From Herminiimonas sp. (GTDB lineage: Bacteria > Pseudomonadota > Gammaproteobacteria > Burkholderiales > Burkholderiaceae_D), in NCBI GenBank assembly GCA_028292265.1, contig JAQGMR010000068.1, positions 18,895-82,894 on the forward strand: a stretch of DNA of 64,000 nt, written 5' to 3'. Of the stretch, positions 8,935-17,759 are shown in pieces. The notes below the pieces were generated by a model. That model made no database searches. It saw only the letters and a list, made by a program, of their open reading frames with translations, and had not been told where the DNA came from. The translations under genes were made by a program, and so were the position numbers. Numbering within the stretch: the first letter of the stretch is position 1; every line of letters begins with the position of its first letter.

Positions 8935-9500
8935 CTCAAAACTGTTCGAACTTCGCAAAACCGCGATCTGGCGGCCCGTTTAAGCCAGCCACATCTTCAC
9001 TTGCGGCAGGTCGGCTGCCAACCGCAGAGTGGAGCATCGTCACGCTGCAGGCTCTGAGACAGGGATCGTTGTTACTGGAAGCGCGGCCGGCTCTTAACGC
9101 ACCACCATCTGCTCGATTCGACTCGACTGGCGGAGCTCCTGCCGCTCCGGCCGCTTCCGCCGGTTCTGCGCTTGACTGGACGAGTACCAGGTCCAAGCCA
9201 AATACAGCCTTCTGTCGCTTTGGCCAATTGACGACTGCCGTCCCGGAAACCGTGCCACCTTCTACCCCCGCTTGGATTCCGGGAACGACTCGCTGGCGCG
9301 CTTTGCCCGAGACAGGTGCTCGCGACTTCAAGCCGATACCACCTCAGGCGCTTGCGACGTCAAGCCGATACCACCTTTTGGCACCTCAGCCCCAAACCCG
9401 CCTGGCGAACTACCGAAAATTGTCAGCCTGGCCGATATTCCACCGACAAAAATTGGTCGTTTCCTGAGTTCCAAGGGGGAAATAGTCGTCGAAGGCCACA
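8935..9500. other. Long non-coding gap ahead of the second pilin, with a direct repeat
   Basis: About 570 bases without a convincing gene; the open frames on both strands are low-complexity and unrecognised. The clearest structure is a 23-base direct repeat (one mismatch) at 9322-9344 and 9354-9376, sharing TCAAGCCGATACCACCT and preceded by GCGAC in both copies. The copies are 32 bases apart (about three helical turns) and lie roughly 125-180 bases upstream of the sigma-54 promoter at 9501, a suitable position for an enhancer-binding protein such as PilR. The binding role is inference. Confidence 0.55.
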
Positions 9501-9517
9501 TGGCACACGCCTTGCAT
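9501..9517 (+). promoter_or_regulatory. Sigma-54 promoter of the second pilin gene
   Basis: TGGCAC-ACGCC-TTGCAT matches the RpoN consensus TGGCAC-N5-TTGCW completely, with GG at 9502-9503 and GC at 9514-9515. The promoter lies about 50 bases before the pilin ATG, with the tandem 23-base repeats about 125 bases upstream as possible activator sites. Confidence 0.9.
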
Positions 9518-9564
9518 ATTGGTTCTCGGCAACGTTTAGAACCTTATTCCCCCAGGAGAACCAA

Positions 9565-9996
9565 ATGAAAGCAGTAAAAATCACGAAATCGGCACAAAGC
9601 GGCTTTACCTTGATTGAATTGATGATCGTTGTTGCGATCATCGGCATCCTGGCTGCAATTGCAATCCCAAGCTATCAGAACTACACCAAGAAGGCGAAGT
9701 TTACCGAGGTCGTGCAAGCAACAGCCCCAGTCAAGACAGCAGTGGAAATCTGCTTGCAAGACCAGGCTGGCGTTTACGCGAACTGCGCCAACGGTTCAAA
9801 TGGCGTGCCAGCCGATATTACGACGGCGACGGGTAAATTGAATGGCCTAACGACAGCTGCCAGCGTAATCACTGCAACAGCGGTTAACACACAGGGCCTC
9901 TCCAACGAAACCATTATCCTTACCCCGACATACAGCACGACTGGCGTAACATGGGCTGTAACCGGGACCTGCAAATCTACCCCGTCCATCTGCTAG
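9565..9996 (+). CDS. pilA: Type IV pilin (module 2)
   Basis: A 143-residue prepilin with leader [13 protein letters not shown] cut after G13, then the methylation site F14 and the helix [20 protein letters not shown] with Glu at mature position 5. The globular domain has four cysteines (EICLQDQ, YANCANG, TCKS, SIC) that could form two disulfides, unlike the single pair in the first pilin, and many Thr/Ser residues. AGGAGA at 9554-9559 is an excellent ribosome site for ATG 9565, so longer upstream frames are rejected. It is driven by the consensus sigma-54 promoter and closed by the terminator at 10012. It shares the helix with module 1 but has an unrelated head. Confidence 0.93.
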   Translation: MKAVKITKSAQSGFTLIELMIVVAIIGILAAIAIPSYQNYTKKAKFTEVVQATAPVKTAVEICLQDQAGVYANCANGSNGVPADITTATGKLNGLTTAASVITATAVNTQGLSNETIILTPTYSTTGVTWAVTGTCKSTPSIC

Positions 9997-10011
9997 GAAC
10001 GTTATTCCGAT

Positions 10012-10039
10012 AAAGCGCCTCTTCGCGAGGCGCTTTTTT
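10012..10039 (+). terminator. Intrinsic terminator of the second pilin gene
   Basis: AAAGCGCCTC pairs with GAGGCGCTTT around a short TTCGC-type loop and runs into six T residues (10034-10039). It starts 15 bases after the pilin stop. A strong terminator here would make the following membrane-protein gene depend on its own promoter or on read-through, unlike module 1. Confidence 0.9.
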
Positions 10040-10227
10040 GCTTTAAAGCGCCGATCCATCGGCAATGGATGTCGACCCTTCCACTTCTTCCAGCAATTCG
10101 ATGTGCAGTAGCCAGATCGCCCATTAGCCGCATGCAGATCGATTCAAACTAGCGTAACAGGAGCGGCAGGAACCGACTGCGCCAAAACCTACGCAAACCA
10201 CCAAACCAGCTCAGGTATTATCCCGTC

Positions 10228-11931
10228 ATGAACGACACTTCCAAACTTGATTCCTGGCGCGGCGTTCCGCGCAACGGCTGGTCGGTACTGGCACTTTTCA
10301 TGGCAGCTGGCGGACTGTACGGCTGGTACCTCTGGAACCCCGTCGTGTTCGACGACATCAGCTTCTTTGATGGCAGCGTTCACGATCTCTATTTAAGCCG
10401 GTTCATTCCGTTTTCGCCGCGCTGGCTTCCTTACGCGACATTTGAATGGACTAGGGTTGCTGTGGGCCTGGACCTGATCTGGTTCCGGCTCGGGAATCTG
10501 GCGATTCATCTGGCCAGCACCGTAACGCTCTACTTCTTCCTGCGGCGGTTGCTGCCAGTCGTCACCCCAGTCGCGGTCGGGAGCGTCCCGGGCGGCCTCC
10601 GATTGTCGCTGTCGTCGCAAGCGTTTGTCTGTGCACTGCTTTTTGCGATACATCCGGTCGCCACCTATGCCGTGGCCTATCTGGTCCAGCGCACGACACT
10701 CATGGCAACGCTCTTTGTGTTGTTGATGGCGTTCGCGTTCCTGGAAGGCCTGCTGCGACGGAAACAGGTTCTGTTGCTCGCGTCCGCACTCGCGTATTTG
10801 TTGGCGGCCACTTCCAAGGAGCACGCCATCATGGCCCCGGCGGTTATGGCAGCGCTTCTTTTACTGATCACGCGCCCAGGAAAAAAGGTGCTGCTTGCCG
10901 TCATGCCGACCTTTCTGCTTTACGCCGGAATAGCGATCTACGTGTTCACGCAGATCCGGTCTGGGCATATTGTCGGGCAAAGCTATGAACCGGAAGCCGC
11001 CGACTTGCTGTCGCGGCTGCATGCCACGTATCCGCAATTCGATCCAGCGCTTGCCTATCCCCTCTCGATACTGACGCAGGGGACCTTGTTCTTCAAGTAC
11101 CTGCTGTTATGGGTATTGCCCAATCCGGCGTGGATGTCGATTGACATGCGTGAGCCGTTCGCTCTCACGCTTGGCGACCCGTCCTACCTGGCTGGCTTCA
11201 TGGCCTTCCTCCTCTATGGCGGCACGGCGACATGGCTCTTGCTCTCGCGCGGCAGATTCGCATTGCTGGGATTCGCCATGATTTGCCCATGGTTGCTGTT
11301 CGCAACCGAATTTGCGGCGGTGCGAATCCAGGAACCCTTCGTGCTCTACCGGAGCTACCTCTGGATGCCTTTTGCGTTCCTTGTCTTGCCCGTTATTCTG
11401 CAACGGGTGAGGGCGAAACCAGCCGCGTTAGTGCTGGCCGTCGTCGCCGTGCTTTATGTGCCGTTCACGCTGGATCGCCTGCAAAGTCTTTCGCATGGAC
11501 TGTTGCTGTGGGACGATGCGGCGCAGCTCATCGATGCGAAAGATAACCGTCCTGGCACCGAGCGCATTTTTCACAATCGTGGCGTCATGCTGGCCCGGGT
11601 CAAGTTGTACGACCAGGCAATACAGGACTATGACCGTGCGATTCGTATAAACCCCGGCTATGCGTATTTTTACAATGACCGCGCGGCGGCCTGGCTGGAA
11701 AGCGGGCGGCCCCGTCCTGCGCTCATCGACTATAACCGCGCAATCGAAATGAACCAGACCTATGCAAGGCCATTTTATGGACGAGGTCGAACTGAAGAAG
11801 CATTGGGAAATCGCGAAGCGGCTGTAAAGGACTACACCAAAGCCTGCCTGATTGGCGCGCCGGTCGCATGCAGTCGCCTCGTCGAGTTAAGCAGGATGCA
11901 GGCCGCGCCCAAGGTGTCAGAATCCGACTAG
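10228..11931 (+). CDS. TMTC-like polytopic membrane protein with C-terminal TPRs (module 2), candidate pilin glycosyltransferase
   Basis: 567 residues, a paralogue of the 7150-8934 protein. It shows the acidic VVFDDIS motif after the first helix (39-45), [20 protein letters not shown] (142-161), TSKEHA (195-200) and [15 protein letters not shown], and ends in TPR units ([63 protein letters not shown]). The conserved acidic pair at the outer end of helix 1 is where GT-C enzymes keep their catalytic acid. Human TMTC1-4, with the same membrane-plus-TPR layout, are O-mannosyltransferases. The gene lies about 190 bases behind the pilin terminator, and its stop overlaps that of moaC by four bases (CTAG). 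Function is inferred. Confidence 0.72.
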   Translation: MNDTSKLDSWRGVPRNGWSVLALFMAAGGLYGWYLWNPVVFDDISFFDGSVHDLYLSRFIPFSPRWLPYATFEWTRVAVGLDLIWFRLGNLAIHLASTVTLYFFLRRLLPVVTPVAVGSVPGGLRLSLSSQAFVCALLFAIHPVATYAVAYLVQRTTLMATLFVLLMAFAFLEGLLRRKQVLLLASALAYLLAATSKEHAIMAPAVMAALLLLITRPGKKVLLAVMPTFLLYAGIAIYVFTQIRSGHIVGQSYEPEAADLLSRLHATYPQFDPALAYPLSILTQGTLFFKYLLLWVLPNPAWMSIDMREPFALTLGDPSYLAGFMAFLLYGGTATWLLLSRGRFALLGFAMICPWLLFATEFAAVRIQEPFVLYRSYLWMPFAFLVLPVILQRVRAKPAALVLAVVAVLYVPFTLDRLQSLSHGLLLWDDAAQLIDAKDNRPGTERIFHNRGVMLARVKLYDQAIQDYDRAIRINPGYAYFYNDRAAAWLESGRPRPALIDYNRAIEMNQTYARPFYGRGRTEEALGNREAAVKDYTKACLIGAPVACSRLVELSRMQAAPKVSESD

Positions 11932-12491
11932 ATGGTCGAAGCCGGCTGCATGCCGCTGGCAACCCAGTCCCCCGATTTCCCGCCGTGCTTCTCCAGCAGT
12001 CGGATGTCCGTCATCACCATGCCACGATCCACTGCCTTGCACATGTCATAGACGGTCAATAGCCCGACCTGCACCGCGGTCAGCGCCTCCATCTCCACGC
12101 CGGTTTTTCCAGTGGTTTCCACCTGCGCGGTGCACATGATCGCGGCGGAATCGCTGTCAAAATCAAACTCGACCGCAACGCGGGTCAAGGCAAGAGGATG
12201 GCAAAGCGGAATCAGGTCGCTGGTCTTCTTGGCGGCCATGATGGCGGCGATGCGGGCAATGCCAAGCACATCGCCCTTTTTTGCAGTGCCCGAGCGGATG
12301 ATGGCCAACGTCTCCGGCTTCATGCGGATCGTTCCAGTCGCGATACCGATGCGTTTGGTGTCTTCCTTCCCGCCGACATCCACCATCTGCGCCTGACCGC
12401 GCGCGTCGAAGTGTGTAAGGCCGTCGTTGCCGGATTGGCTAGCTAGGCCGGCTTGAGGCGAGGCGTCTTCGTGTGAGGCGTTTTTAGACAT
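11928..12491 (-). CDS. moaC: Cyclic pyranopterin monophosphate synthase MoaC
   Basis: The second step of molybdenum cofactor synthesis: conversion of the MoaA product 3',8-cyclo-dihydro-GTP into cyclic pyranopterin monophosphate. The 187-residue protein has an unusually long, probably disordered N-terminus (about 30 residues, [14 protein letters not shown]) before the conserved core [15 protein letters not shown]. The active-site segments are [46 protein letters not shown] and the near-C-terminal [10 protein letters not shown]. It is convergent with the TMTC-like gene, sharing the CTAG of their stop codons. A short inverted repeat (CGATGCT/AGCATCG, 12535-12559) lies upstream of its start and could be an operator. 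Confidence 0.96.
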   Translation of the reverse strand: MSKNASHEDASPQAGLASQSGNDGLTHFDARGQAQMVDVGGKEDTKRIGIATGTIRMKPETLAIIRSGTAKKGDVLGIARIAAIMAAKKTSDLIPLCHPLALTRVAVEFDFDSDSAAIMCTAQVETTGKTGVEMEALTAVQVGLLTVYDMCKAVDRGMVMTDIRLLEKHGGKSGDWVASGMQPASTI

Positions 12492-12727
12492 TTGTAAGAA
12501 ATCGTTGCGGGGCGGCGGGCAGTGGTGAACGAAGCGATGCTGCGGGTATCATAGCATCGTCGACATGCCGAAAAACCTTCGGCCACGAAGGTGGCAGTCG
12601 CCGCCGGGACCGAGGCCCAGAAGCCATCGCGGTGCACGGCAAGGGTCGACGCGAGGTCTTGGCAGCAGCAGAAGGCACCTGATAGCGGCAAGTCCGCGCT
12701 CTGCTGGCTCCGGCCTTTAAAACCAGA

Positions 12728-12757
12728 TTGACCAGTCCAGTCTTGACCAGTCCAGTC
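12728..12757 (+). repeat. Tandem 15-bp duplication upstream of the M48 protease gene
   Basis: TTGACCAGTCCAGTC occurs twice head-to-tail, ending 24 bases before ATG 12782. The repeat is in frame with the protease gene and includes a TTG at 12728, but the extra residues would be an unlikely N-terminus. Confidence 0.85.
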
Positions 12758-12781
12758 GCATTTGCCCTTGCCCAACCAACC

Positions 12782-14311
12782 ATGCCGCTGACCACTTCAA
12801 CATTTTTCAAAATCCCACGCCCGCATGCCGCGACCTTGGCCAGCGCAATGGTCGCGTTGCTGCTGGCGGCCGTCCCGGCGATTGGCGTGCCACAAAACCT
12901 TCCCAATCTTGGCAGCACCGAGCGCAGCGATCTTTCGCCAGTCATGGAGCGCAAGCTTGGGGAGCAGATCATGCACGACATCCGTCGTGATCGCGACTAT
13001 CTCGACGACGCGCCCTTGCTGGAGTATCTGAACAATTTTGGCGGCAGCCTGGTCGCGGCGCGGCCTGAAGTGCGCGGCGAGTCCGGCTTCGATTTCTTTT
13101 TCTTCGCGGTTCGCGATCCAGCGTTGAATGCCTTTGCATTGCCAGGAGGGTTTATCGCGGTGCATTCCGGCCTCTTGCTGGCTGCACAAAACGAGTCGGA
13201 ACTTGCCTCTGTCATGGCGCATGAGATAGGCCACGTTTCGCAGCGCCATATCGCCCGAATGATTGGCAGCCAGAAGCAGGATGCGCTCATCCCGCTGGCG
13301 ACCATGGTGCTTGCCGCGCTGACGGCGCGTTCCAGTCCAGACCTCGCGTCAGCCAGCATGATGGGGGGGCAGGGCCTGGCCATTCAGCGCCAATTGAACT
13401 TCAGTCGCGACGCGGAGCGCGAAGCCGATCGAGTTGGCCTGGAAATCCTGAAAGATGGCAGCTTCGACACCTCGGGAATGATTGCCTTGTTTGGGCGCCT
13501 GCAAAGCGCCACGCGCGTGTATGGCGAAGGCGCGCCGCCCTATCTGCGGTCGCATCCCATGACGACCGAGCGTATCGCGGATATCGAGTCGCGCATACGC
13601 GGTCAGCGCTATCGCCAGCATGCCGACAGCCTTGACTTCCAGTTGATTCGGGCGCGTACGCGCATCTTGCAGGACGATACGGCGCAAGGCCTGCGAGACG
13701 CGTCCGTTATCTTCAGCGACCCGGCGCTGCACAAGAACGCGGCGCAGACGATTGCTGCCAAATACGGATTGGCCCTGGTTGCGCAGAAACAGGGAAACAC
13801 GGCGCTCGCCGAGAACCTGCTGGCCGAGGCACAGTCCGCCGCCCGAAACATGCCGCCCTCATCGACGCTGGCGAGCCTTGGTATTGAGTTGCGCCTGGCA
13901 GCAAACCAGGGCGCGGAAGCGGTGCGTGAAGCGTCCAGGGCGCGCTCCCAATTTCCGCTTTCGCGTGGCATCGCGCTCCAATATGCCGACGCCCTGCTGG
14001 CGTCAAGGCAGGCGGACGAGGCCGTTCGCTACCTGCGCGACCAGGCGCAGTTGTATCGGGCCGATCCCCGGGTGCAGGACCGTCTCGCGAAGGCCTATTC
14101 GGCACAGGGCAAACAGGCGCTTCAGCACATGGCGCTGGCCGAGTCCTATGCGCTTGCAGGGAGCCTGCCGTCCGCGCTGGACCAGCTGCAAATTGCGCGC
14201 CGCGCCCCCGATGCATCTTTCTATGATCAATCCATGATCGATGCGCGCGAGCGGGAATTTCAGGCGCGCCGCCGTGAGGAAATGAAGGAAGAAAAGGACA
14301 AGCCGCGCTGA
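12782..14311 (+). CDS. Periplasmic M48 metalloprotease with TPRs (BepA/YfgC-like)
   Basis: A 509-residue exported protein. An N-terminal hydrophobic signal (about 17-35, TLASAMVALLLAAVPAIG) is followed by an M48 protease domain with the zinc motif HEIGH at 147-151, the third-ligand region SRDAEREADRVG, and a C-terminal TPR-like helical region of about 250 residues. E. coli BepA has this layout; it degrades or assembles misfolded outer-membrane proteins such as LptD at the BAM complex. The frame extends up to TTG 12728, but ATG 12782 gives the normal signal peptide. It is divergent from moaC. The BepA assignment rests on domain order and length. Confidence 0.9.
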   Translation: MPLTTSTFFKIPRPHAATLASAMVALLLAAVPAIGVPQNLPNLGSTERSDLSPVMERKLGEQIMHDIRRDRDYLDDAPLLEYLNNFGGSLVAARPEVRGESGFDFFFFAVRDPALNAFALPGGFIAVHSGLLLAAQNESELASVMAHEIGHVSQRHIARMIGSQKQDALIPLATMVLAALTARSSPDLASASMMGGQGLAIQRQLNFSRDAEREADRVGLEILKDGSFDTSGMIALFGRLQSATRVYGEGAPPYLRSHPMTTERIADIESRIRGQRYRQHADSLDFQLIRARTRILQDDTAQGLRDASVIFSDPALHKNAAQTIAAKYGLALVAQKQGNTALAENLLAEAQSAARNMPPSSTLASLGIELRLAANQGAEAVREASRARSQFPLSRGIALQYADALLASRQADEAVRYLRDQAQLYRADPRVQDRLAKAYSAQGKQALQHMALAESYALAGSLPSALDQLQIARRAPDASFYDQSMIDAREREFQARRREEMKEEKDKPR

Positions 14312-14354
14312 CCCCGCAGTGGGCATCCGCCGGAGCCGATTCGGCCCGCAGCGT

Positions 14355-14957
14355 TTAGCTTTGGTCCGGACGCGGGCGGGCCACGAAACCAAATTGCCTG
14401 GGCAACGCGTCGAGCGCGACCTTTGCCACCGCAATATCCCTTCCTTCGTGGTGTAGCACCAGACTTTCCGTTCCTGTGTCGGCTGCAAGCCACGCGAGCA
14501 GCGCCTCGTCGCTGGCTTGCCGTCCGTCCAGCCGCAATTGGCTGATGCACTGGGCAAGGTCACGATCGTCCAGAAACGCAATCCGCCCAGAAGCTTCCAG
14601 TAGCAGTTGCCCCTGCTCTGTCATCCACGCCCGCTCGATCTCACCCAGCGGGATGCCGGTATGTAGCTTGAATCCAAGCGCCGGGTCAGTCCGCGCCACG
14701 AACGGCGCAACGTCAAGGTCGACATAGACGCGCTGGGGCCCATTCTGGAAATACCATTGGCCCTTGTCGTCACAAACATAGTTGCGGTTGATGAACGCAA
14801 TCAGTGCTGCATGCCTGATCGGGTCACCACGCAGCCCCTGGGCCTGCGCATGATCGTCGCGCATGCGCCAAGTGCCGCGCGCGTCAAGGGCGAGCCAACC
14901 ATGGCAATGCGGAACGTTTGGCCATTTGGCCATGGCTTGCCGGACAATCTCATCCAT
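14355..14957 (-). CDS. Conserved hypothetical protein (about 200 aa)
   Basis: I do not recognise a characterised family. The 200-residue soluble protein is rich in Trp and acidic residues, with well-formed segments such as NVPHCHGWLALDARGTW, NYVCDDKGQWYFQNGPQRVYVDLD and LGFKLHTGIPL, and no signal peptide or membrane helix. I recall similar proteins in other betaproteobacteria but will not assign a DUF number. The frame could start at TTG 14990; ATG 14957 (MDEIVRQAMAKW) is preferred. It lies 61 bases behind the esterase gene on the same strand, suggesting an operon, and is convergent with the protease gene. Confidence 0.72.
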   Translation of the reverse strand: MDEIVRQAMAKWPNVPHCHGWLALDARGTWRMRDDHAQAQGLRGDPIRHAALIAFINRNYVCDDKGQWYFQNGPQRVYVDLDVAPFVARTDPALGFKLHTGIPLGEIERAWMTEQGQLLLEASGRIAFLDDRDLAQCISQLRLDGRQASDEALLAWLAADTGTESLVLHHEGRDIAVAKVALDALPRQFGFVARPRPDQS

Positions 14958-15018
14958 GAGTTCGATACCAGTGGGGTGTTCGGAAAACAAACAGTGCGCC
15001 GAGTCCGAGACGCAACGG

Positions 15019-16020
15019 CTACAGCGATATTAAACCCGGGGGCACCGCGCTCGCTTGCCCTTCGCCGGGTTGCAGGAAATCGAATACCCGCTGCGCGAGC
15101 CACCCTTCTGCAAGGGATGCCCCAACCCCAGGGAATCCGACGTGGCCGCCTTCGGCCGGAAAGTCGAAAACCACGTTGGGCGACGCGCTGCGCGGCAGGT
15201 ACCGTTCCGGCAAGAACGGGTCATTGCGGGCGTTGAGCAGAAGGGTTGGCACTTTGATGTCGTCCAGCACGTGTTTGGCGCTGGCGCGATCCCAATAGTC
15301 TTCGGTGTCGCGGTAGCCGTGAAGCGGCGCGGTGACGACATTGTCGAACTCACGGAGGTTGCTCGCGGCCAGCAGAGTGGCACGGTCGAACAACCCGGGA
15401 AACTGGTCCAGCTTGGCCAGGCATTTTGGTTTCAGCGTACGCAGGAAAACCCGGGTGTAAAGCATGTTGAGACCACGAGACAAAGCGGCGCCACCGCCGG
15501 CCAGGTCGACCGGCGCGGAGATTGCGCAAGCGGCATCCACAATGCCGGCCGCATGTTGGAATTCGCCTAGCCATCGCAGCAAGGCATTGCCACCCAATGA
15601 GACGCCGGAGGCGTACAGCGGGGCAGGTCCATTGCGTGAGTGAAGTTGCGCCATGCGGCGAACAACCCAATCAATCTCTGTTGCGTCGCCGGAATGGTAG
15701 AAGCGCGGTGCAAGATTCAGTTCGCCAGAACAGCCACGGAAATGCGGCACGGCGCCGGACCAGCCAAGCGAGGCAGCACGCGCCATCAAGGCTCTTGCAT
15801 AGTGGCTGTTGGAAGATCCCTCAAGGCCATGAAACAGGACAAGAAGCGGCTTGCCAATCTTGCCGTCAACGAAGTCCACATCGATGAAGTCGCCGTCCGG
15901 TGCCTTCCAGCGTTCCCGCCGAAAAGGCACCGCCGGTTTGGGAAGCAGCGTGGCCGGCAGGATCGTTTGCAGGTGGCCGCCGGCAAGCCAGCGCGGGGCG
16001 CGATAGGGAATGCGGTTCAT
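15019..16020 (-). CDS. Alpha/beta-hydrolase, YheT-like esterase
   Basis: A 333-residue hydrolase of the YheT/abhydrolase group (putative carboxylesterase; substrate unknown). It starts with the family's NRIPYRAPRWLAGGHLQTI and has the oxyanion region LVLFHGLEGSSNSHYA, nucleophile elbow GVSLGGNALLRWLG, catalytic Asp in LLLNARNDPFLPE and catalytic His in EGGHVGFPG. A GTG frame extends to 16113, but ATG 16020 gives the family's N-terminus. The hypothetical gene follows on the same strand, and an O-antigen ligase-like gene lies 143 bases upstream. Confidence 0.9.
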   Translation of the reverse strand: MNRIPYRAPRWLAGGHLQTILPATLLPKPAVPFRRERWKAPDGDFIDVDFVDGKIGKPLLVLFHGLEGSSNSHYARALMARAASLGWSGAVPHFRGCSGELNLAPRFYHSGDATEIDWVVRRMAQLHSRNGPAPLYASGVSLGGNALLRWLGEFQHAAGIVDAACAISAPVDLAGGGAALSRGLNMLYTRVFLRTLKPKCLAKLDQFPGLFDRATLLAASNLREFDNVVTAPLHGYRDTEDYWDRASAKHVLDDIKVPTLLLNARNDPFLPERYLPRSASPNVVFDFPAEGGHVGFPGVGASLAEGWLAQRVFDFLQPGEGQASAVPPGLISL

Positions 16021-16163
16021 GGATTGCAGGCCAGCAGCATCATGTGTTCCCAATATCTTTTGCTCGCCGCCCGGCGTCGATGATTGCAATGGTGCCAGGT
16101 TCGCCGGTTTCACAGCGCACAGCTGACAGCATGGCTGCGTTGTGCCGGTCCTCTACGCGGGCT

Positions 16164-17432
16164 TTAGACGCAGCTCACCGTCTCGTCTTCTGGTACCTGG
16201 CTGGTTATGGCGCGCGTTTCCTCTTGCGTCTTCAAGCAAAGGCCGGCAAGAAGGCAGACCATGAAGGCGTAGAACGCAATGCCGAGATGGTGCGCAAACA
16301 TGACTTGAGACAGGCCGAAGTCGAGGTAGCACAGGACCAGCATGATGCCGGCGAGTGCGTAGGGATTGTGCCGCTCGCCGGCATCAAGATTGCGAATAAA
16401 AAAGCGCAGCGGAAGAAGGTAAAACATGATCAGCCCGGCAAGTCCGATGATGCCTTGGGTCGCCATCACTTCGAGAATTTCGTTGTGGGCATGGTTGAAG
16501 CCGGCGATGGAGGGGCTGACCTGTCCGCGATTTTCGAGTTCCTTGATGCTAAGGCTGAAGTTGTATTTACCGACACCGAATACGGGATGCTCGCGAAACG
16601 CCAGGGATGCCGCCTTCCACATTTCCAGACGGGCGCCAGTGGGCGTATTGGCGACGTTCGCTTCAAAATAATTGCGTGCTTCGACAAACACCCTTTCGCT
16701 GCGCAGAGCAACCTGGGTGGCGGGGATGAAGAATGCGGCCACCAGAAGAATCATCCCGCTTGCGGCAACCAGCATGGATTTGCCGCGCGACTTCTTTTTG
16801 TCGTACACATAAAGCGGGATAGCCGAAAGGATCATGGCGATCCACCCTCCGCGCGAACCGGAAAGAATGGACGTTAGAACGCCGCAGAAGAAGGCGAAGT
16901 AGGGCAGCCAGAAAGACCTGCGCCGAATGAATTCTCCGCGTGACGCGAGTGCCATGAGTCCAAGCGCGAGGCCGATATCGCCGAAAAGAATCTCGAGGGT
17001 AAAACCGCGCGCCCTGGGCAAGTCGAGAGCGAAATGTTGAAACAGACTGAGCGCTGCCGCCCCTATCGCGCCAGCGAAGACGCCATACCAGAGCCAGTCA
17101 GATGAAAACCGCGCTCGCGCCAGCAAGGGCAGAAAAAGCAGCGCAATCATGATGCGAATCGGGTAATCGAGTGCGTTCCATCCGAGCGAAAAAAACAGGG
17201 TGGACCCGATGGCGATCATCAGGTCGGCCGATATGGCAAGCACCACCCACTTCGCTTCGCAAAAGATGCGGCGCAAGCCTGTGTCGACAAGGCTCCAGAG
17301 ACCAACAACCAGAAGTACTGCTTCAATCAGCCCCATCCCGCGCGGCGTTGTAATCGCCACGGCGGGGAACAGGAAAATCAGGAATATGCTGCCCCATGTG
17401 CGAACACGGTCAGGGATTTGTTTTACTTGCAT
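16164..17432 (-). CDS. O-antigen ligase/polymerase-like membrane protein (Wzy_C family)
   Basis: 422 residues with about ten hydrophobic helices and a large periplasmic loop between the later helices. Family marks are the SGSRGGWIAMIL segment before a basic cytoplasmic patch (YDKKKSRGKS), EHPVFGVGKYNF at the start of the loop, and the HAHNEILEVMATQGIIGLAGL motif around the conserved histidine of the WaaL/Wzy_C group. Such proteins transfer or polymerise undecaprenol-linked glycans in the periplasm. It stands alone, far from the main polysaccharide cluster, so WaaL (ligation to lipid A core) is a reasonable but unproven role. ATG 17432 starts at MQVKQIP. Confidence 0.83.
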   Translation of the reverse strand: MQVKQIPDRVRTWGSIFLIFLFPAVAITTPRGMGLIEAVLLVVGLWSLVDTGLRRIFCEAKWVVLAISADLMIAIGSTLFFSLGWNALDYPIRIMIALLFLPLLARARFSSDWLWYGVFAGAIGAAALSLFQHFALDLPRARGFTLEILFGDIGLALGLMALASRGEFIRRRSFWLPYFAFFCGVLTSILSGSRGGWIAMILSAIPLYVYDKKKSRGKSMLVAASGMILLVAAFFIPATQVALRSERVFVEARNYFEANVANTPTGARLEMWKAASLAFREHPVFGVGKYNFSLSIKELENRGQVSPSIAGFNHAHNEILEVMATQGIIGLAGLIMFYLLPLRFFIRNLDAGERHNPYALAGIMLVLCYLDFGLSQVMFAHHLGIAFYAFMVCLLAGLCLKTQEETRAITSQVPEDETVSCV

Positions 17433-17532
17433 TTACTCTTTCAGATGGTGACCCACCAGGGGCGAGAGACTTGCTCCTCGCCGCATGCCATGTAGGAAAG
17501 CCGGCTCCTGGAGGTAGACCAACGGGCCTTCC

Positions 17533-17733
17533 TTAGTGCCCTCGAAGCGAGGTTCCGGGCTTGACGCGATACACCGTGCCGCAGTACGGGCACTTCGCTT
17601 CGCCGTTGGAAGCCATGTCGAGGAACACGCGCGGATGGGACGACCAGATCGGCATGGACGGATTGGGGCAGTAGGCCGGCAGGTCCGCCTCGCCGAGTTC
17701 CACGAAACTCATCTTGCTGGGCACTTCACTCAT
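17533..17733 (-). CDS. Small zinc-finger domain protein (NDUFS6-like, zf-CHCC)
   Basis: A 66-residue protein with Cys and His positions of the zf-CHCC fold: AYCPNPSMPIWSSHPRVFLD then AKCPYCGTVYRV. The mitochondrial relative NDUFS6 is a complex I accessory subunit; bacterial copies are common near ilvE in betaproteobacteria and have no settled role. It starts 26 bases behind the ilvE stop on the same strand, so it is almost certainly co-transcribed. Confidence 0.88.
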   Translation of the reverse strand: MSEVPSKMSFVELGEADLPAYCPNPSMPIWSSHPRVFLDMASNGEAKCPYCGTVYRVKPGTSLRGH

Positions 17734-17759
17734 TCAACGCTCCGGTTGCGGCTTGCCTG

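Noticed and set aside
8936..9467. Opposing frames of about 130 codons in the gap before the second pilin
   Set aside because: Both are low-complexity Ala/Pro/Arg/Ser sequences without motifs or ribosome sites; the gap is better read as regulatory.
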